From CAYVQZ01 sp964453435 (GTDB lineage Bacteria; Abyssobacteria; SURF-5): a stretch of 64,000 nucleotides of DNA. Of the stretch, positions 32,166 through 41,257 are shown piece by piece. The translations under genes were made by a program, and so were the position numbers. The stretch spans positions 39,494 through 103,493 of the forward strand of contig CAYVQZ010000006.1 in the NCBI GenBank assembly GCA_964453435.1, in the 5' to 3' direction. The notes under the pieces are model-generated. The model was not told the origin of the DNA, did no database searches, and saw nothing but the letters and a program-made list of their open reading frames with translations. Within the stretch, counting starts at the first letter, position 1. Each line of letters starts with the position of its first letter.

Positions 32166-34169
32166 TCATTCGCTGTGGCTGTCGTATAAATCCTCGAAAA
32201 CCTTGTGCAGCCCGAGCGAATGGAGCCGTTCTTTGCTCGGCAGTCCCGTGGCATAATCCCAGCCGACTTTCTCGTAGTAACGTCCCGACAGCTTGTCGAG
32301 GTCAAGTGTTACATTCGCCAGCGGACCTTTCGTCAGAGGAGGGTAACCTGCCGCACGGTTTCTAATCATGGTGTCTGCCGGCTTGATTCCTTCTCGCACG
32401 TTGAAACAGTGCCTCAGTGTTAGTATCCGCTGTCCAACCGTTCTATACGCTCTCGCGTCCAGATTCCAGCCGGTTGCCGCATTAAGCCACTCGAACAGCG
32501 GATATTCGCCAACGAGGAGGCCGAACAGACAAACACCGGCGCCATTGGCAACCTGAACGAAGCAACTGGTATCGGGCTGAAAGTCGCCAACCTTTTCATA
32601 ATTGTATTTTGCGGACTTCAAGGACACCTGTTTCACTGGTTTGACATCGTCAAATTTTTTGTGCAATTCCATCAGCATCAGATACGTGTCTGAGGAGATC
32701 GTGTGGCGGCCGGGCGTGGGTTCCACCTCGTATGCGGTCCCGAAGGTGGGGTCGAAACGGGGGTCGTGCATGGGAAGCTCTTGTCCGCCCGCATGAACGG
32801 CAAACCTCTCGGAACCGTTGCCGATCTTCTCGGCGGCGCGCTTCACTCCATCTGCCAACACATCGCCGAAACCCGATCTACCGGCCAGTTTTTCCGTCAT
32901 TTCGATTATGGCGTCGGCATTTCCCCAGGTGAGCTTGATGCCGTCGGTCTCGTTCTCCGTAATTATTCCGTTCTCGAAACATTCGATCGCAAATGCAATG
33001 GTTGCGCCAGCCGAAATGGTATCCAGACCTGCGCGGTTACAGATATCATTGGCCATAATAATAGACTCGATATCATCGTTGAGGCACATTGTTCCGAACG
33101 CCGCCAACGTTTCGTACTCGGGTTTGTGCCCGTGTTCCAAAGCATAGGCGCCGCTCTTTACGCGCACAATTCCGCCGCAGCCCAGCGGACAAAACGCGCA
33201 GTAGTATTTTTTCTCCTGGTACTTAATCAGTCTTTCATCGCTGATTTTGTATGATTTGGCGCCGATCGGAAAATCGTGGTATCCGCTTCCCCCCCAGTTC
33301 TTGACCGGCGAGTCCCCGCACTCGGCCGAGTAGGCCGTCATTCCACCCGTTCCATAGCGCATGATCAATTCCTTATATGTGGCCGGGGGCGTGGCGAACA
33401 GAAACGGGAAGAAACTGCGAACCAGTTTCCCCATGAAGTTCAGGTTATCCACAGAGGTTTTGTCTTTGAACGGAACCTTTTTCTTGAAGCGGTCCATATA
33501 GTCTTTTCTTACCTTGTTGAACGTGTTGAGGTCCGCGATCTCCGTTTTCCTTTCGCCAAGGGCCGCAACAGCCTTTAGCTTTTTTGATCCCATGACCGCT
33601 CCCAACCCGGAACGTCCGGCGGCCCTGCCCTTGTCTGTTATCACGCCTGAAATGAGCGAAAGTTTTTCTCCCGCGGGCCCGATGCACGCAATCTGGTACT
33701 TATTATCTCCCAGTTTCTCGCGGATAACATCTTCCGTCTCGACACAATCCTTTCCCCACACGAAACCTGCGTCCACAATCTCAGCCCTGCCCTCATTCAC
33801 GACAAGAATGACGGGTTTGTCCGAGATTCCTTTCACGAAGACAGCGTCATAACCCGTACGTTTCAACATGGGCGAGAAGTAGCCGCCGGAATTGGCATCG
33901 CCCCACGTTCCGGTCAACGGCGATTTGCCCACAACCATATACCGGCCGGTGAAAGGCGCGCCCGTTCCCGTCAAAAGCCCCGTCGTAAAACCGATAATGG
34001 CGTCGGGGCCAAGCGGGTCGGCCTTGGCGGGTTGGCGATCGTAAACAATTTTCGCGCCCAGTCCGTATCCGCAAAGGTAGTCGCGATAAATGCCCTCATC
34101 GACCTCTTCTTCCCATGTCTTCCCCGTGTTCAGGTCGGCCCATAATACTTTGCCCATATACCCCGGCAT
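32166..34169 (-). CDS. aor: aldehyde:ferredoxin oxidoreductase (tungsten type)
   Basis: 667 residues, slightly longer than the archaeal enzymes of about 605. Start ATG 34169 has AAAGGAG eight bases upstream. The N-terminal pterin-binding domain has GFTTGLLTGTGAPFTGRYMV and DANSGGYFSPMLKRTGYDAVF; the [4Fe-4S] ligands are CAFCPLGC near residue 330 and the distal cysteine in GAGVCLFGLL. GRAAGRSGLGAVMGSKKLKA is also characteristic. It oxidises aldehydes to acids with reduction of ferredoxin, or the reverse, in the cytoplasm of anaerobes. The MoaD-like gene follows directly. Substrate preference cannot be read off. Confidence 0.94.
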   Translation of the reverse strand: MPGYMGKVLWADLNTGKTWEEEVDEGIYRDYLCGYGLGAKIVYDRQPAKADPLGPDAIIGFTTGLLTGTGAPFTGRYMVVGKSPLTGTWGDANSGGYFSPMLKRTGYDAVFVKGISDKPVILVVNEGRAEIVDAGFVWGKDCVETEDVIREKLGDNKYQIACIGPAGEKLSLISGVITDKGRAAGRSGLGAVMGSKKLKAVAALGERKTEIADLNTFNKVRKDYMDRFKKKVPFKDKTSVDNLNFMGKLVRSFFPFLFATPPATYKELIMRYGTGGMTAYSAECGDSPVKNWGGSGYHDFPIGAKSYKISDERLIKYQEKKYYCAFCPLGCGGIVRVKSGAYALEHGHKPEYETLAAFGTMCLNDDIESIIMANDICNRAGLDTISAGATIAFAIECFENGIITENETDGIKLTWGNADAIIEMTEKLAGRSGFGDVLADGVKRAAEKIGNGSERFAVHAGGQELPMHDPRFDPTFGTAYEVEPTPGRHTISSDTYLMLMELHKKFDDVKPVKQVSLKSAKYNYEKVGDFQPDTSCFVQVANGAGVCLFGLLVGEYPLFEWLNAATGWNLDARAYRTVGQRILTLRHCFNVREGIKPADTMIRNRAAGYPPLTKGPLANVTLDLDKLSGRYYEKVGWDYATGLPSKERLHSLGLHKVFEDLYDSHSE

Positions 34170-34241
34170 TGGCTGGCTCCTTTCATAACCAAACTTATGA
34201 GGTCACTGAAATACGACCGGTTATACCTCCGGCAACTGGTG

Positions 34242-34268
34242 ATTATACCACAGGGAATCCACAATAAC
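34242..34268 (-). promoter_or_regulatory. weak promoter candidate upstream of the oxidoreductase
   Basis: The minus strand shows a perfect TATAAT (34247-34242) preceded by TGTGG. The region 17-18 bases upstream is only TTAGTT-like, so the -35 is poor. It lies about 70 bases before the oxidoreductase start, in the 211-bp gap after which the E2 gene ends; nothing else was seen in that gap. Confidence 0.35.
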
Positions 34269-34380
34269 TAAAAGATACCGCAAGGAGAATTTCTCGAAAA
34301 AGGGAGGGGCCGCAACATGTCCTGTCTCGGGAAGAATCAGCGCGCACGGCAAATCATTCTCCCAGGCAGTAAAAAAAGAC

Positions 34381-35601
34381 TCACTCGAAGATAGCCAGCG
34401 ATTCAATCTTCTGTTTCAGAATCTGGAGAAATCTCGCTGCCGGCGCGCCGTCGACGAGCCGGTGGTCAAATGAAAGGGAAATCTTCATAAGCGGCGCAAC
34501 CTCCACCCTTCCGCCTCTCACAACGGGTTTCTCGACAATCGAGCCAACACCGATAATAGCGGCCTCGGGAAGGTTGATTATCGGCGTAAAGCAGTCGATG
34601 TCGTAGCCCCCCAGACTCGAAACGGTTATACTGTTGCCCGTGACATCGTCAACCTGGACCTTTCCGCTCCGTGCTTTGTCAATTAATGACGCCGAATCAA
34701 TCGCAATCTCTTTCAAGCTTTTCTTGTCTGCATTCTTTATAGAGACCGTTATCAGTCCGTCATCAAGAGCAACAGCGAGCCCGATGTTGACATCGGAATG
34801 TCTTCGGATTATGTCTCCCTCAAGCGAGACGTTGAGCGCCGGATAATCGCGCATGGCCGACGCGGTCGCTTTGATCAGGATCGCATTATAAGATAAATCC
34901 ACTCCTGCATCGCGCTTGAAATTCTCTCGATTACCCAGTCGATAGGCGACGGCGAGACTCATGTCAATCTCTGCAAAATGTGTGACCCGAGCAACCGTGT
35001 GTGCGCTCCGAGCCATGTTTTCACCGACCGAGCGCCGCATCTTGCTCATCGGAATGCTTTCGCCCGGCCTGCCGGACGAGATTTTCTGGCCGCGCTTGCC
35101 GTTTAAGCTTTCGATTTGCCTCAAAACGTCGTCGCGAACGATCCTTCCCTCGGGTCCGCTCCCCCGAATTCCCGACAAATCGATGCCTTGCTCCCTGGCC
35201 AGTCTCCGAGCGGCTGGCGACACCTTTTGTTCACCCGTCGCCGTTTCGGTTTCCATCTCCGGCTCAGCTTCCTTGAGCGCCTGCCGTTCCTCCCATTGTT
35301 CGCGGGTCAGTGCGACCGCCCGCGTCTCGGCGACCATTGCGTCGAGGTTCGGTATCTCCTCATCGCCGTCGGCTATGACCGCTATCGCTACTCCGCACGG
35401 GATCACTTCACCCTCTTCGGCAAGAATCTTCCGGACCACACCGGATGCCGGCGCCTCGATCAGGGTGGTCACCTTGTCCGATTCTATCTCGATAAGTCCC
35501 TCGCCCTGCTCAACGCTCTCGCCTTCCTCCTTATGCCAGAGAACAACAAGCCCCTCTTTCATGACGAGCCCCAATTTCGGCATGACTACTTTTGTTACCA
35601 T
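34381..35601 (-). CDS. 2-oxoacid dehydrogenase E2 (dihydrolipoyl acyltransferase)
   Basis: 406 residues: lipoyl domain (about 1-80, lipoyl Lys in EIESDKVTTLIEAP), linker rich in Glu/Ala, peripheral subunit-binding domain (VSPAARRLAREQGIDLSGIRGSGPEGRIVRDDV), and catalytic acyltransferase domain with the FDHRLVDGAPAARFL active-site block. It transfers the acyl group from the E1 enzyme to CoA. Its start is four bases after the E1 stop. No dihydrolipoamide dehydrogenase (E3) gene is present in the window. The complex could be for pyruvate, acetoin or branched-chain 2-oxoacids. Confidence 0.92.
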   Translation of the reverse strand: MVTKVVMPKLGLVMKEGLVVLWHKEEGESVEQGEGLIEIESDKVTTLIEAPASGVVRKILAEEGEVIPCGVAIAVIADGDEEIPNLDAMVAETRAVALTREQWEERQALKEAEPEMETETATGEQKVSPAARRLAREQGIDLSGIRGSGPEGRIVRDDVLRQIESLNGKRGQKISSGRPGESIPMSKMRRSVGENMARSAHTVARVTHFAEIDMSLAVAYRLGNRENFKRDAGVDLSYNAILIKATASAMRDYPALNVSLEGDIIRRHSDVNIGLAVALDDGLITVSIKNADKKSLKEIAIDSASLIDKARSGKVQVDDVTGNSITVSSLGGYDIDCFTPIINLPEAAIIGVGSIVEKPVVRGGRVEVAPLMKISLSFDHRLVDGAPAARFLQILKQKIESLAIFE

Positions 35602-35604
35602 CCC

Positions 35605-37572
35605 TCACTCTCCCATAACCGTGCGGATAGCCTCTTCGACCCTCTGTTCATTTGGAATCACGGTCTGCTCGAGAATCGGCGCAAACGGCACCGGCGCGTC
35701 AAGCGCGGCCACCCTTTCGATGGGGGCGTCCAGATAGTCGAAAGCTTCTTTGGCCGCTATTGCCGCAACCTCTGCGCCGAATCCTCCCGTCAGAGCGCCC
35801 TCTTCGGCAATGACAAGGCGGCCGGTCTTTTTGACCGATTCCAAAATTGTCCGCTTATCGAGTGGGACCAGTGTGCGCGGGTCGATTATCTCAATCGAAA
35901 TCCCTTCCTGTTCGAGCCGGTCTGCGACGGCCAGCGCCTTGGCCACCATGCTGGAGACGGCGACAACGGTCACATCTTTTCCGGCACGCTTGATATTGGC
36001 CTTCCCAAAGGGAATTGTGTAGTCGTCCTTCGGCACCTGTCCGGAAACAAAGTACAATGATTTGCTCTCGAAGAACAAGACCGGATTGTCGGAACGAAGC
36101 GCCGTCTTCAACAATCCCTTCGCATCTCGCGGAGTCGACGGCACTGCAATCACGAGTCCCGGAACATGCATCAGCAGAGCCTCGAGACTCTGCGAGTGCT
36201 GCGCGGCTGCAGAAAAGCCGCCGCCCATATTGGTCCGAATTACCAGAGGCATTTTTACTTGGCCGCCGGTCATATACCGCAGTTTTGCGGCCTGGTTGAT
36301 GATGGGGTCCATGCAGCAGGTGAGAAAATCAGAAAATTCAATCTCCGCGACAGGTCGAAGGCCTGTCATCGCGGCGCCAACCGAAGCCCCCGCAATGACG
36401 TTTTCGCTTATCGGTGTGTCGAGCACACGCTCTTCGCCGAATTCCGTCACCAAACCGGCCGTAACACCGAATACACCAATTGTGACGTCTTCCCCCAACA
36501 CCACGATGCTCGGGTCTCTCCGCATTTCCTCTCGAACAGTTTCCTGGATAGTCAGCGCCAGCGGATACTCGTCCATTTCTTCGGATGCAGGAGCGCTCTC
36601 GGGAACGGAATCAGAGGAATAAACATTGTCGGTCACACTTGAGGGGTCGGGCGTGGGACTTTCCTCCGCGAATTTTACCGCCGCCTTGACCGCCTCGTCC
36701 ACCTCCTTTTCCACTGCATCCAACTCCTCTGCTGTGGCAACCTTTTCCGCAATCAGCATCGCCCGGAAGTTGGCGATCGGGCATCTTTTCTTCCAGTGTT
36801 CAATCTCTTCCTCGCTTCGGTATGGGTAAACATCGCCCTCATAGTGGCCATGCCATCTATAGGTCTTGCATTCCACAAGCGTTGGCCCTTTGCCGGAGCG
36901 AGCCCTTTGCACAGCTTCTTCAACGGCGTTCTTCACCGCCATGACGTCGTTTCCGTCAACAATTACGCCGGGCATGCCGTACGCCTTCGCTTTATCGGCC
37001 ACATTCGGAACCTTCGAATGCTTCGAATACGGTGTAAATTGGCCATACAGATTGTTCTCACAGACGAATACCACCGGCAAGTCCCACACGGCCGCAAGGT
37101 TTGCGCTCTCGTGAAACATGCCCTCGGTCGTCGCATCGTCGCCGAAGAAGCACACCACCACCTGCCCTGTTTTTCGGACCTTCGAACTGAGCCCCGCTCC
37201 GGCAGCAATTTGCGTCCCCGCGCCTACGATCCCATTCGCGCCAAGAATTCCCAGACTCACATCCACAATGTGCATCGAGCCGCCGCGACCGTTACAATAT
37301 CCCGTATCCTTCCCGTACAATTCGGCCATCATCTTCTTGAGGTCGCCGCCCTTCGCAATCAAGTGGCCGTGACCTCGATGAGTGCTCGTGATGTAGTCAT
37401 CCTCCCTCAAACTGGCGCATGCCCCCGCGGCAACCGCTTCCTGTCCCGTGTAGAGGTGAACAAAACCCGGTATATTGCCGCCGGCAAACTGGACCGAGAC
37501 CTCTTCCTCGAATTTCCGGATTTCCTGCATCTTTTTGTACAAGTTCAAAAGGCCTTTTCTCGATGAAGTCAT
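35605..37572 (-). CDS. 2-oxoacid dehydrogenase E1, fused alpha-beta
   Basis: 655 residues joining both E1 subunits. The alpha part (about 1-305) has RKFEEEVSVQFAGGNIPGF, THRGHGHLIAKG, GRGGSMHI and the TPP motif GDDATTEGMFHESANLAAVWDLPV. A Ser/Pro/Glu-rich linker (about 305-335) leads to the beta part with VVLGEDVTIGVFG, the pyrimidine-binding Glu in PISENVIAGASVGAAMTG and MGGGFSAAAQHSQSLEALLMH. Separate alpha and beta genes are the rule; fused forms occur in some bacteria. It decarboxylates a 2-oxoacid and loads the acyl group onto E2. The overall look is closest to acetoin/branched-chain types. Ribosome site GGAGGA. Confidence 0.92.
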   Translation of the reverse strand: MTSSRKGLLNLYKKMQEIRKFEEEVSVQFAGGNIPGFVHLYTGQEAVAAGACASLREDDYITSTHRGHGHLIAKGGDLKKMMAELYGKDTGYCNGRGGSMHIVDVSLGILGANGIVGAGTQIAAGAGLSSKVRKTGQVVVCFFGDDATTEGMFHESANLAAVWDLPVVFVCENNLYGQFTPYSKHSKVPNVADKAKAYGMPGVIVDGNDVMAVKNAVEEAVQRARSGKGPTLVECKTYRWHGHYEGDVYPYRSEEEIEHWKKRCPIANFRAMLIAEKVATAEELDAVEKEVDEAVKAAVKFAEESPTPDPSSVTDNVYSSDSVPESAPASEEMDEYPLALTIQETVREEMRRDPSIVVLGEDVTIGVFGVTAGLVTEFGEERVLDTPISENVIAGASVGAAMTGLRPVAEIEFSDFLTCCMDPIINQAAKLRYMTGGQVKMPLVIRTNMGGGFSAAAQHSQSLEALLMHVPGLVIAVPSTPRDAKGLLKTALRSDNPVLFFESKSLYFVSGQVPKDDYTIPFGKANIKRAGKDVTVVAVSSMVAKALAVADRLEQEGISIEIIDPRTLVPLDKRTILESVKKTGRLVIAEEGALTGGFGAEVAAIAAKEAFDYLDAPIERVAALDAPVPFAPILEQTVIPNEQRVEEAIRTVMGE

Positions 37573-37695
37573 TTACCGCAATCCTCCAAGAAGTCGAAGA
37601 ATAATTCGTGGGCAGGCCGCATCCGGTGACGGCAATGCGCGGCTGAACCACATAAAAATGCGAAGCATCACTTACAACCCGCTATGCTGTATTTT

Positions 37696-38796
37696 TTACA
37701 GCGTCGCACAGCTAAACCCAAACGCTTCGGCAACACCGCAATGAGTTACGCCGCCGTTCACGACATTCACACCCCTCTTCAGGTCGCGATTGTCGCTTGT
37801 CGCGCGTTCCCACCCCTTGTCCGCCAACTCGAGACCGTACATGAGCGTCGCATTCGTAAGGGCATACGTCGAAGTCCGAGGAACAGCGCCCGGCATGTTC
37901 GCAACACAATAGTGCACCACGCCCTCTTCAACGAAGGTCGGCTTCCCGTGTGTGGTCGGACGCGACGTCTCGCAACAACCTCCTTGATCAATGGCGATAT
38001 CGACTAGGGCCGACCCCCGATGCATCCGTTTCAGCATGTCACGCGTTACGAGCTTGGGCGCACGCCAGCCGGGAATGAGCACCGCTCCGATCACGACGTC
38101 CGCACTCGTCACTTCCTCCTCGATATTCGCCGGATTCGACATCAATGTGGACACATGCCCTTGCATAATGTCGTGGATATACCGCAGGCGCGCCGGGTTT
38201 ATGTCGAGAATGCTCACGCGGGCGCCCATTCCCACGGCAACCGAGCACGCGCTTGACCCCGAAATGCCTGCTCCGATAATGACGATTTTCGCGGGAGCCA
38301 CACCCGATACGCCGGGAATGAGGATTCCGCTTCCTCCGTTCTTTGCCTCGAGGCAGAATGCTCCCATCTGGACCGACAGTCTGCCTGCGACCTCGCTCAT
38401 CGGTGCGAGCAAAGGAAGCGACCCGTCGTCAAGCTGGATCGTCTCGTACGCGATGGCGACGACCTTCTTCTCCATTAACACCTCTGTGAGCTTCCGGTCT
38501 GCGGCAAGATGCAAGTAGGTGAAGATAATTTGTCCCTCTCTCATCAGCGGAAACTCGGGCGCGAGAGGCTCTTTCACCTTCACGACCATATCGGACCGCT
38601 CCCACAATTCGGCCGCATCGCGAACGATTCTGGCGCCGGCCTTCACATATGCCCCATCGGCAATACCGCTTCCCTCTCCGGCATCCGTTTCGATCAATGT
38701 TTCATGGCCATGACCAACGAAAGCGGAAACCCCGGCCGGAGTGATCGCCACCCGCTTTTCATCAGGTTTTATCTCCTTCGGAACCCCAACAATCAT
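37696..38796 (-). CDS. ald: alanine dehydrogenase
   Basis: 366 residues from ATG 38796 (GAGGAG seven bases ahead; a GTG one codon before is possible). MIVGVPKEIKPDEKRVAITP at the start, KVKEPLAPEF, the catalytic-His segment FTYLHLAAD, IVIIGAGISGSSACSVAVGMGA of the NAD-binding domain and VDIAIDQGGCCETSRPTTH are all characteristic. It interconverts L-alanine and pyruvate plus ammonia with NAD. Located ahead of the E1/E2 genes in the same direction (123-bp gap), it could feed pyruvate into that complex. It is 64 bases after the TetR gene, perhaps a target of that regulator. Confidence 0.95.
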   Translation of the reverse strand: MIVGVPKEIKPDEKRVAITPAGVSAFVGHGHETLIETDAGEGSGIADGAYVKAGARIVRDAAELWERSDMVVKVKEPLAPEFPLMREGQIIFTYLHLAADRKLTEVLMEKKVVAIAYETIQLDDGSLPLLAPMSEVAGRLSVQMGAFCLEAKNGGSGILIPGVSGVAPAKIVIIGAGISGSSACSVAVGMGARVSILDINPARLRYIHDIMQGHVSTLMSNPANIEEEVTSADVVIGAVLIPGWRAPKLVTRDMLKRMHRGSALVDIAIDQGGCCETSRPTTHGKPTFVEEGVVHYCVANMPGAVPRTSTYALTNATLMYGLELADKGWERATSDNRDLKRGVNVVNGGVTHCGVAEAFGFSCATL

Positions 38797-38863
38797 CACT
38801 GCTCTCCTCGGGTCACTAACCTCTCCCTAAAATCGTTCGTCGCGTCATCATCATCGAGCGCCA

Positions 38864-39532
38864 TTACCCGGCATGCCCGGCTTTGTCAAGCGAAACTATG
38901 CATGTTTCCACAACGTCGAGAACATTTCGAATCGGGCCGCCGGCGATACCATCACCCGCGAGTTCGCCTCCGGTGAAGACTTGGAACCTCTCTTTCTGAT
39001 ATCGATTTGCCAAGGTCGCCAGAAAATTTGTATAAACACAGTCGATAACATACGCTGCCGCTTTGACCGGCAGGTCCTTGCGCACAGAGCCGGCGTCGAT
39101 TCCCTCGTAGAGAACCCGAATAAAAAATTCGGCCGACCTCTTCTCCAGAATCCGGGCGAGCTCCGCCAGGGACCTCTCGTCGCCTGTGGCGCTCAAGTCG
39201 AAATACATCTTGTACATGTTGCGGTACCGCGGAAACTCCTTCAGGCTCTGCTCGAACACCTGCTCTATCTTTGCGATGGGGTCAAGTTTTTGGCTCTCGA
39301 TTCTGTCAAAGATTCTGTCCTGAATACGAGCGGCTTCCTTGAACGTCGAGTAGTAAAGGTCTCGTTTATCGTTGAAATACAGATAAATTGACCCCTTCCC
39401 TATCCCGGCGCGTCGGGCGATCGAATTGACGTTGGCCTGGTGGTAGCCGTGGCGCGCGAACTCTGCCGCCGCAGTGCGGAAGATACGTTCTCGCTTCTTG
39501 CTTTCGATTCTGTTCAGGGCTTCTTTCGCCAT
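38864..39532 (-). CDS. TetR/AcrR family regulator
   Basis: 222 residues from ATG 39532, which leaves a 40-50-base leader after the promoter at 39583-39612; a GTG at 39571 would be almost at the transcription start. The N-terminal helix-turn-helix is typical: RIFRTAAAEFARHGYHQANV, SIARRAGIGKGSIYLYFNDK. The C-terminal ligand-binding region, with FEQSLKEFPRYRNMYKMYFDL, resembles the YcdC/fatty-acid-type regulators. It precedes the alanine dehydrogenase and 2-oxoacid dehydrogenase genes, and is divergent from a flavin-binding protein gene, so either side could be regulated. The ligand is unknown. Confidence 0.9.
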   Translation of the reverse strand: MAKEALNRIESKKRERIFRTAAAEFARHGYHQANVNSIARRAGIGKGSIYLYFNDKRDLYYSTFKEAARIQDRIFDRIESQKLDPIAKIEQVFEQSLKEFPRYRNMYKMYFDLSATGDERSLAELARILEKRSAEFFIRVLYEGIDAGSVRKDLPVKAAAYVIDCVYTNFLATLANRYQKERFQVFTGGELAGDGIAGGPIRNVLDVVETCIVSLDKAGHAG

Positions 39533-39582
39533 GGCTATAGGACTCCCGGTCCGGGCTGACTGGGCGGTCACCCAGCCGCCAA

Positions 39583-39612
39583 CTTATACCATACCGCATG
39601 AAAAAATGTCAA
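39583..39612 (-). promoter_or_regulatory. sigma-70 promoter for the TetR gene
   Basis: TTGACA (39612-39607) and TATAAG (39588-39583) on the minus strand, 18 bases apart. It would place transcription start near 39575. Confidence 0.6.
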
Positions 39613-39779
39613 GCACCCATGGACAGCACACATGAACGGCGCAAGATAACACCCATGTCAGCGTCCGAGACAACAACCCGCCGGGACCATTGAGGCCCGC
39701 GCCTTTACACTCATTGACAAAGTCTTCCTGAAGCGACAAACTGAGAAAAGAGAACTCCGCCCTGAAAGGAGATTTGCCG

Positions 39780-40187
39780 ATGGGAAAACTTACGCCGGAA
39801 ATGAAGGACTTCATCAAGGAGGGGCGGCTCGCTTATGTCGCCACCAGTAATGACCAGGGGATTCCCAATGTTGCGCCGAAAGGCTCTCTGGGCATCCTCG
39901 ATGACGACCATCTTGTGTTTGCCGATCTTTATTCCCAAAAGACGCGGCAAAATCTGAGGGAAAATCCAAGAGTCGCAATAGCCGTGGTTAATCCGCCGGC
40001 ATATCAGGGTTACCAGTTCAAGGGAAAAGCCGAAATTCTCGATTCGGGCCCCGCGTTCAAACGCGCTGTGGATAATGTAAGTTCGGCGGGCTTGAATCCC
40101 GCCAAGATCAAATATGCTGTGGTCATAACAATTGAAGAAGTTTATGACTTAGCTCCCGGACCTGACTCCGGCCGTCGCGTCGGATGA
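39780..40187 (+). CDS. PNPOx-like split-barrel flavin protein
   Basis: 135 residues from ATG 39780, eight bases after AAAGGAG. MKDFIKEGRLAYVATSNDQGIPNVAPKGSLGILDDDHLVFAD and NLRENPRVAIAVV are typical of the pyridoxamine 5'-phosphate oxidase-like FMN-binding split-barrel family common in anaerobes. It could bind FMN or F420-like flavin as a small reductase. It is divergent from the TetR gene and followed 97 bases later by a second member of the same fold. The exact reaction is unknown, and it lacks the features that would mark a true PdxH. Confidence 0.82.
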   Translation: MGKLTPEMKDFIKEGRLAYVATSNDQGIPNVAPKGSLGILDDDHLVFADLYSQKTRQNLRENPRVAIAVVNPPAYQGYQFKGKAEILDSGPAFKRAVDNVSSAGLNPAKIKYAVVITIEEVYDLAPGPDSGRRVG

Positions 40188-40284
40188 CCGTCCCCGCAGC
40201 GCGGCAATGCTAAAAAAAGAACGCGGACCGAGCAGTCCGTCCAAAGAAAGACATTTTTGCGCTAACCAGCCGGAGGAAAGAAAA

Positions 40285-40716
40285 ATGAACCAAAAGCAAG
40301 CAAAGAAGAGGGCAAAGGAGATAATCGAAGCGAGCCGCGTTTTCGTGCTTTCCACGGTCGACGGCAGAAACCGCCCGCAGAGCCGCTACATGGGCGCGAA
40401 ACTGGTTGGGAGCGGTATGACGATTTACATGGAAACCTACAAACGCTCGCGAAAAACAAGGCAGATAGCAAAGAATCCGCGAACGCAACTGCTTTTCTCG
40501 ACTCCCGACTATTCGGAGGTGGTCACCGTCTCAGGGAAAGCTTCAATGGACAGATCGGTCGAGATGAGAAAAAAGATTTGGAATGAGAACCCCGCTTCGG
40601 CGGACTATTTCAGGGATTACGACGACCCGAATCTCGGCCTCATAAAGTTCGAGCCGGAAACGCTCGAGTACTACGGGCCCCAAACCGGCCTCGAAAGCAT
40701 CCAGATAAAACTATGA
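40285..40716 (+). CDS. PNPOx-like split-barrel flavin protein, general-stress type
   Basis: 143 residues from ATG 40285, with GGAGGAAAG upstream; a longer reading from 40207 lacks a ribosome site. KEIIEASRVFVLSTVDGRNRPQSRYMGA, TIYMETYKRSRKTRQIAKNPRTQLLF and DYDDPNLGLIKFEPETLEYYG match the general-stress/pyridoxamine oxidase-like group (YdaG-like). Probably a cytoplasmic FMN-binding protein. The previous gene is the same fold but not closely similar, so this is a pair of relatives rather than a recent duplication. Confidence 0.82.
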   Translation: MNQKQAKKRAKEIIEASRVFVLSTVDGRNRPQSRYMGAKLVGSGMTIYMETYKRSRKTRQIAKNPRTQLLFSTPDYSEVVTVSGKASMDRSVEMRKKIWNENPASADYFRDYDDPNLGLIKFEPETLEYYGPQTGLESIQIKL

Positions 40717-40806
40717 ACCTGTCGGAACGCGCAACATCCGCGGAAAGAGCGAATGGTCAGAGTATCTCGCGGTCATTGCTCCATCGTTGAAACCATGGAG
40801 AGAGAA

Positions 40807-41253
40807 CTAAGCATATTTTGCGACGATTTTCTGTAACTCCTGCTCGGGCCGGGCGCCGACCACCTGCTCGGCCTGTTTTCCGTCATGGAAGACAATCATC
40901 GTCGGCGTCGCCTTGATTTGATATTTTCCTGCGGTTTCGGGGTTTTTCTCTACGTCCAGCTTGCCGACCTTCACTTTTCCTTTGAAGCGTGAGGCAACCG
41001 CCTGAAGGGCGGGTTCGAGCGACCTGCACGCCCCGCACCATTCTGCAAAAAAGTCAACGAGGACGGGAACTTTCGACGCGAGAACCTCAGGAGCAAAGGA
41101 ATTGTCGGTGATAGCCATAGGTTCGTCGGAAGTGGCGGAAGCCCCGTCGAGACTCGACCGGCATTTTCCACAAACCGGCTTAACCCCTTCCTTTTTCTCA
41201 AACTGATTTATCGAGCCGCATGAGGGACATTTGACAAAGAGCGCATTCGTCAT
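40807..41253 (-). CDS. thioredoxin with N-terminal zinc ribbon (TrxC-like)
   Basis: 148 residues. An N-terminal zinc ribbon (KCPSCGS, VCGKCRSSLDG) precedes a thioredoxin domain with VPVLVDFFAEWCGACRSLEPAL and KATPTMIVFHDGKQAEQVVGA (cis-Pro present). The architecture is that of thioredoxin 2/TrxC. The redox site reads WCGAC rather than the canonical WCGPC, which should change redox potential. It reduces protein disulfides in the cytoplasm. GAGGAA precedes the ATG, only a few bases after the stop of the small Cse60-like gene, so the two form an operon. Confidence 0.92.
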   Translation of the reverse strand: MTNALFVKCPSCGSINQFEKKEGVKPVCGKCRSSLDGASATSDEPMAITDNSFAPEVLASKVPVLVDFFAEWCGACRSLEPALQAVASRFKGKVKVGKLDVEKNPETAGKYQIKATPTMIVFHDGKQAEQVVGARPEQELQKIVAKYA

Positions 41254-41257
41254 CGCG

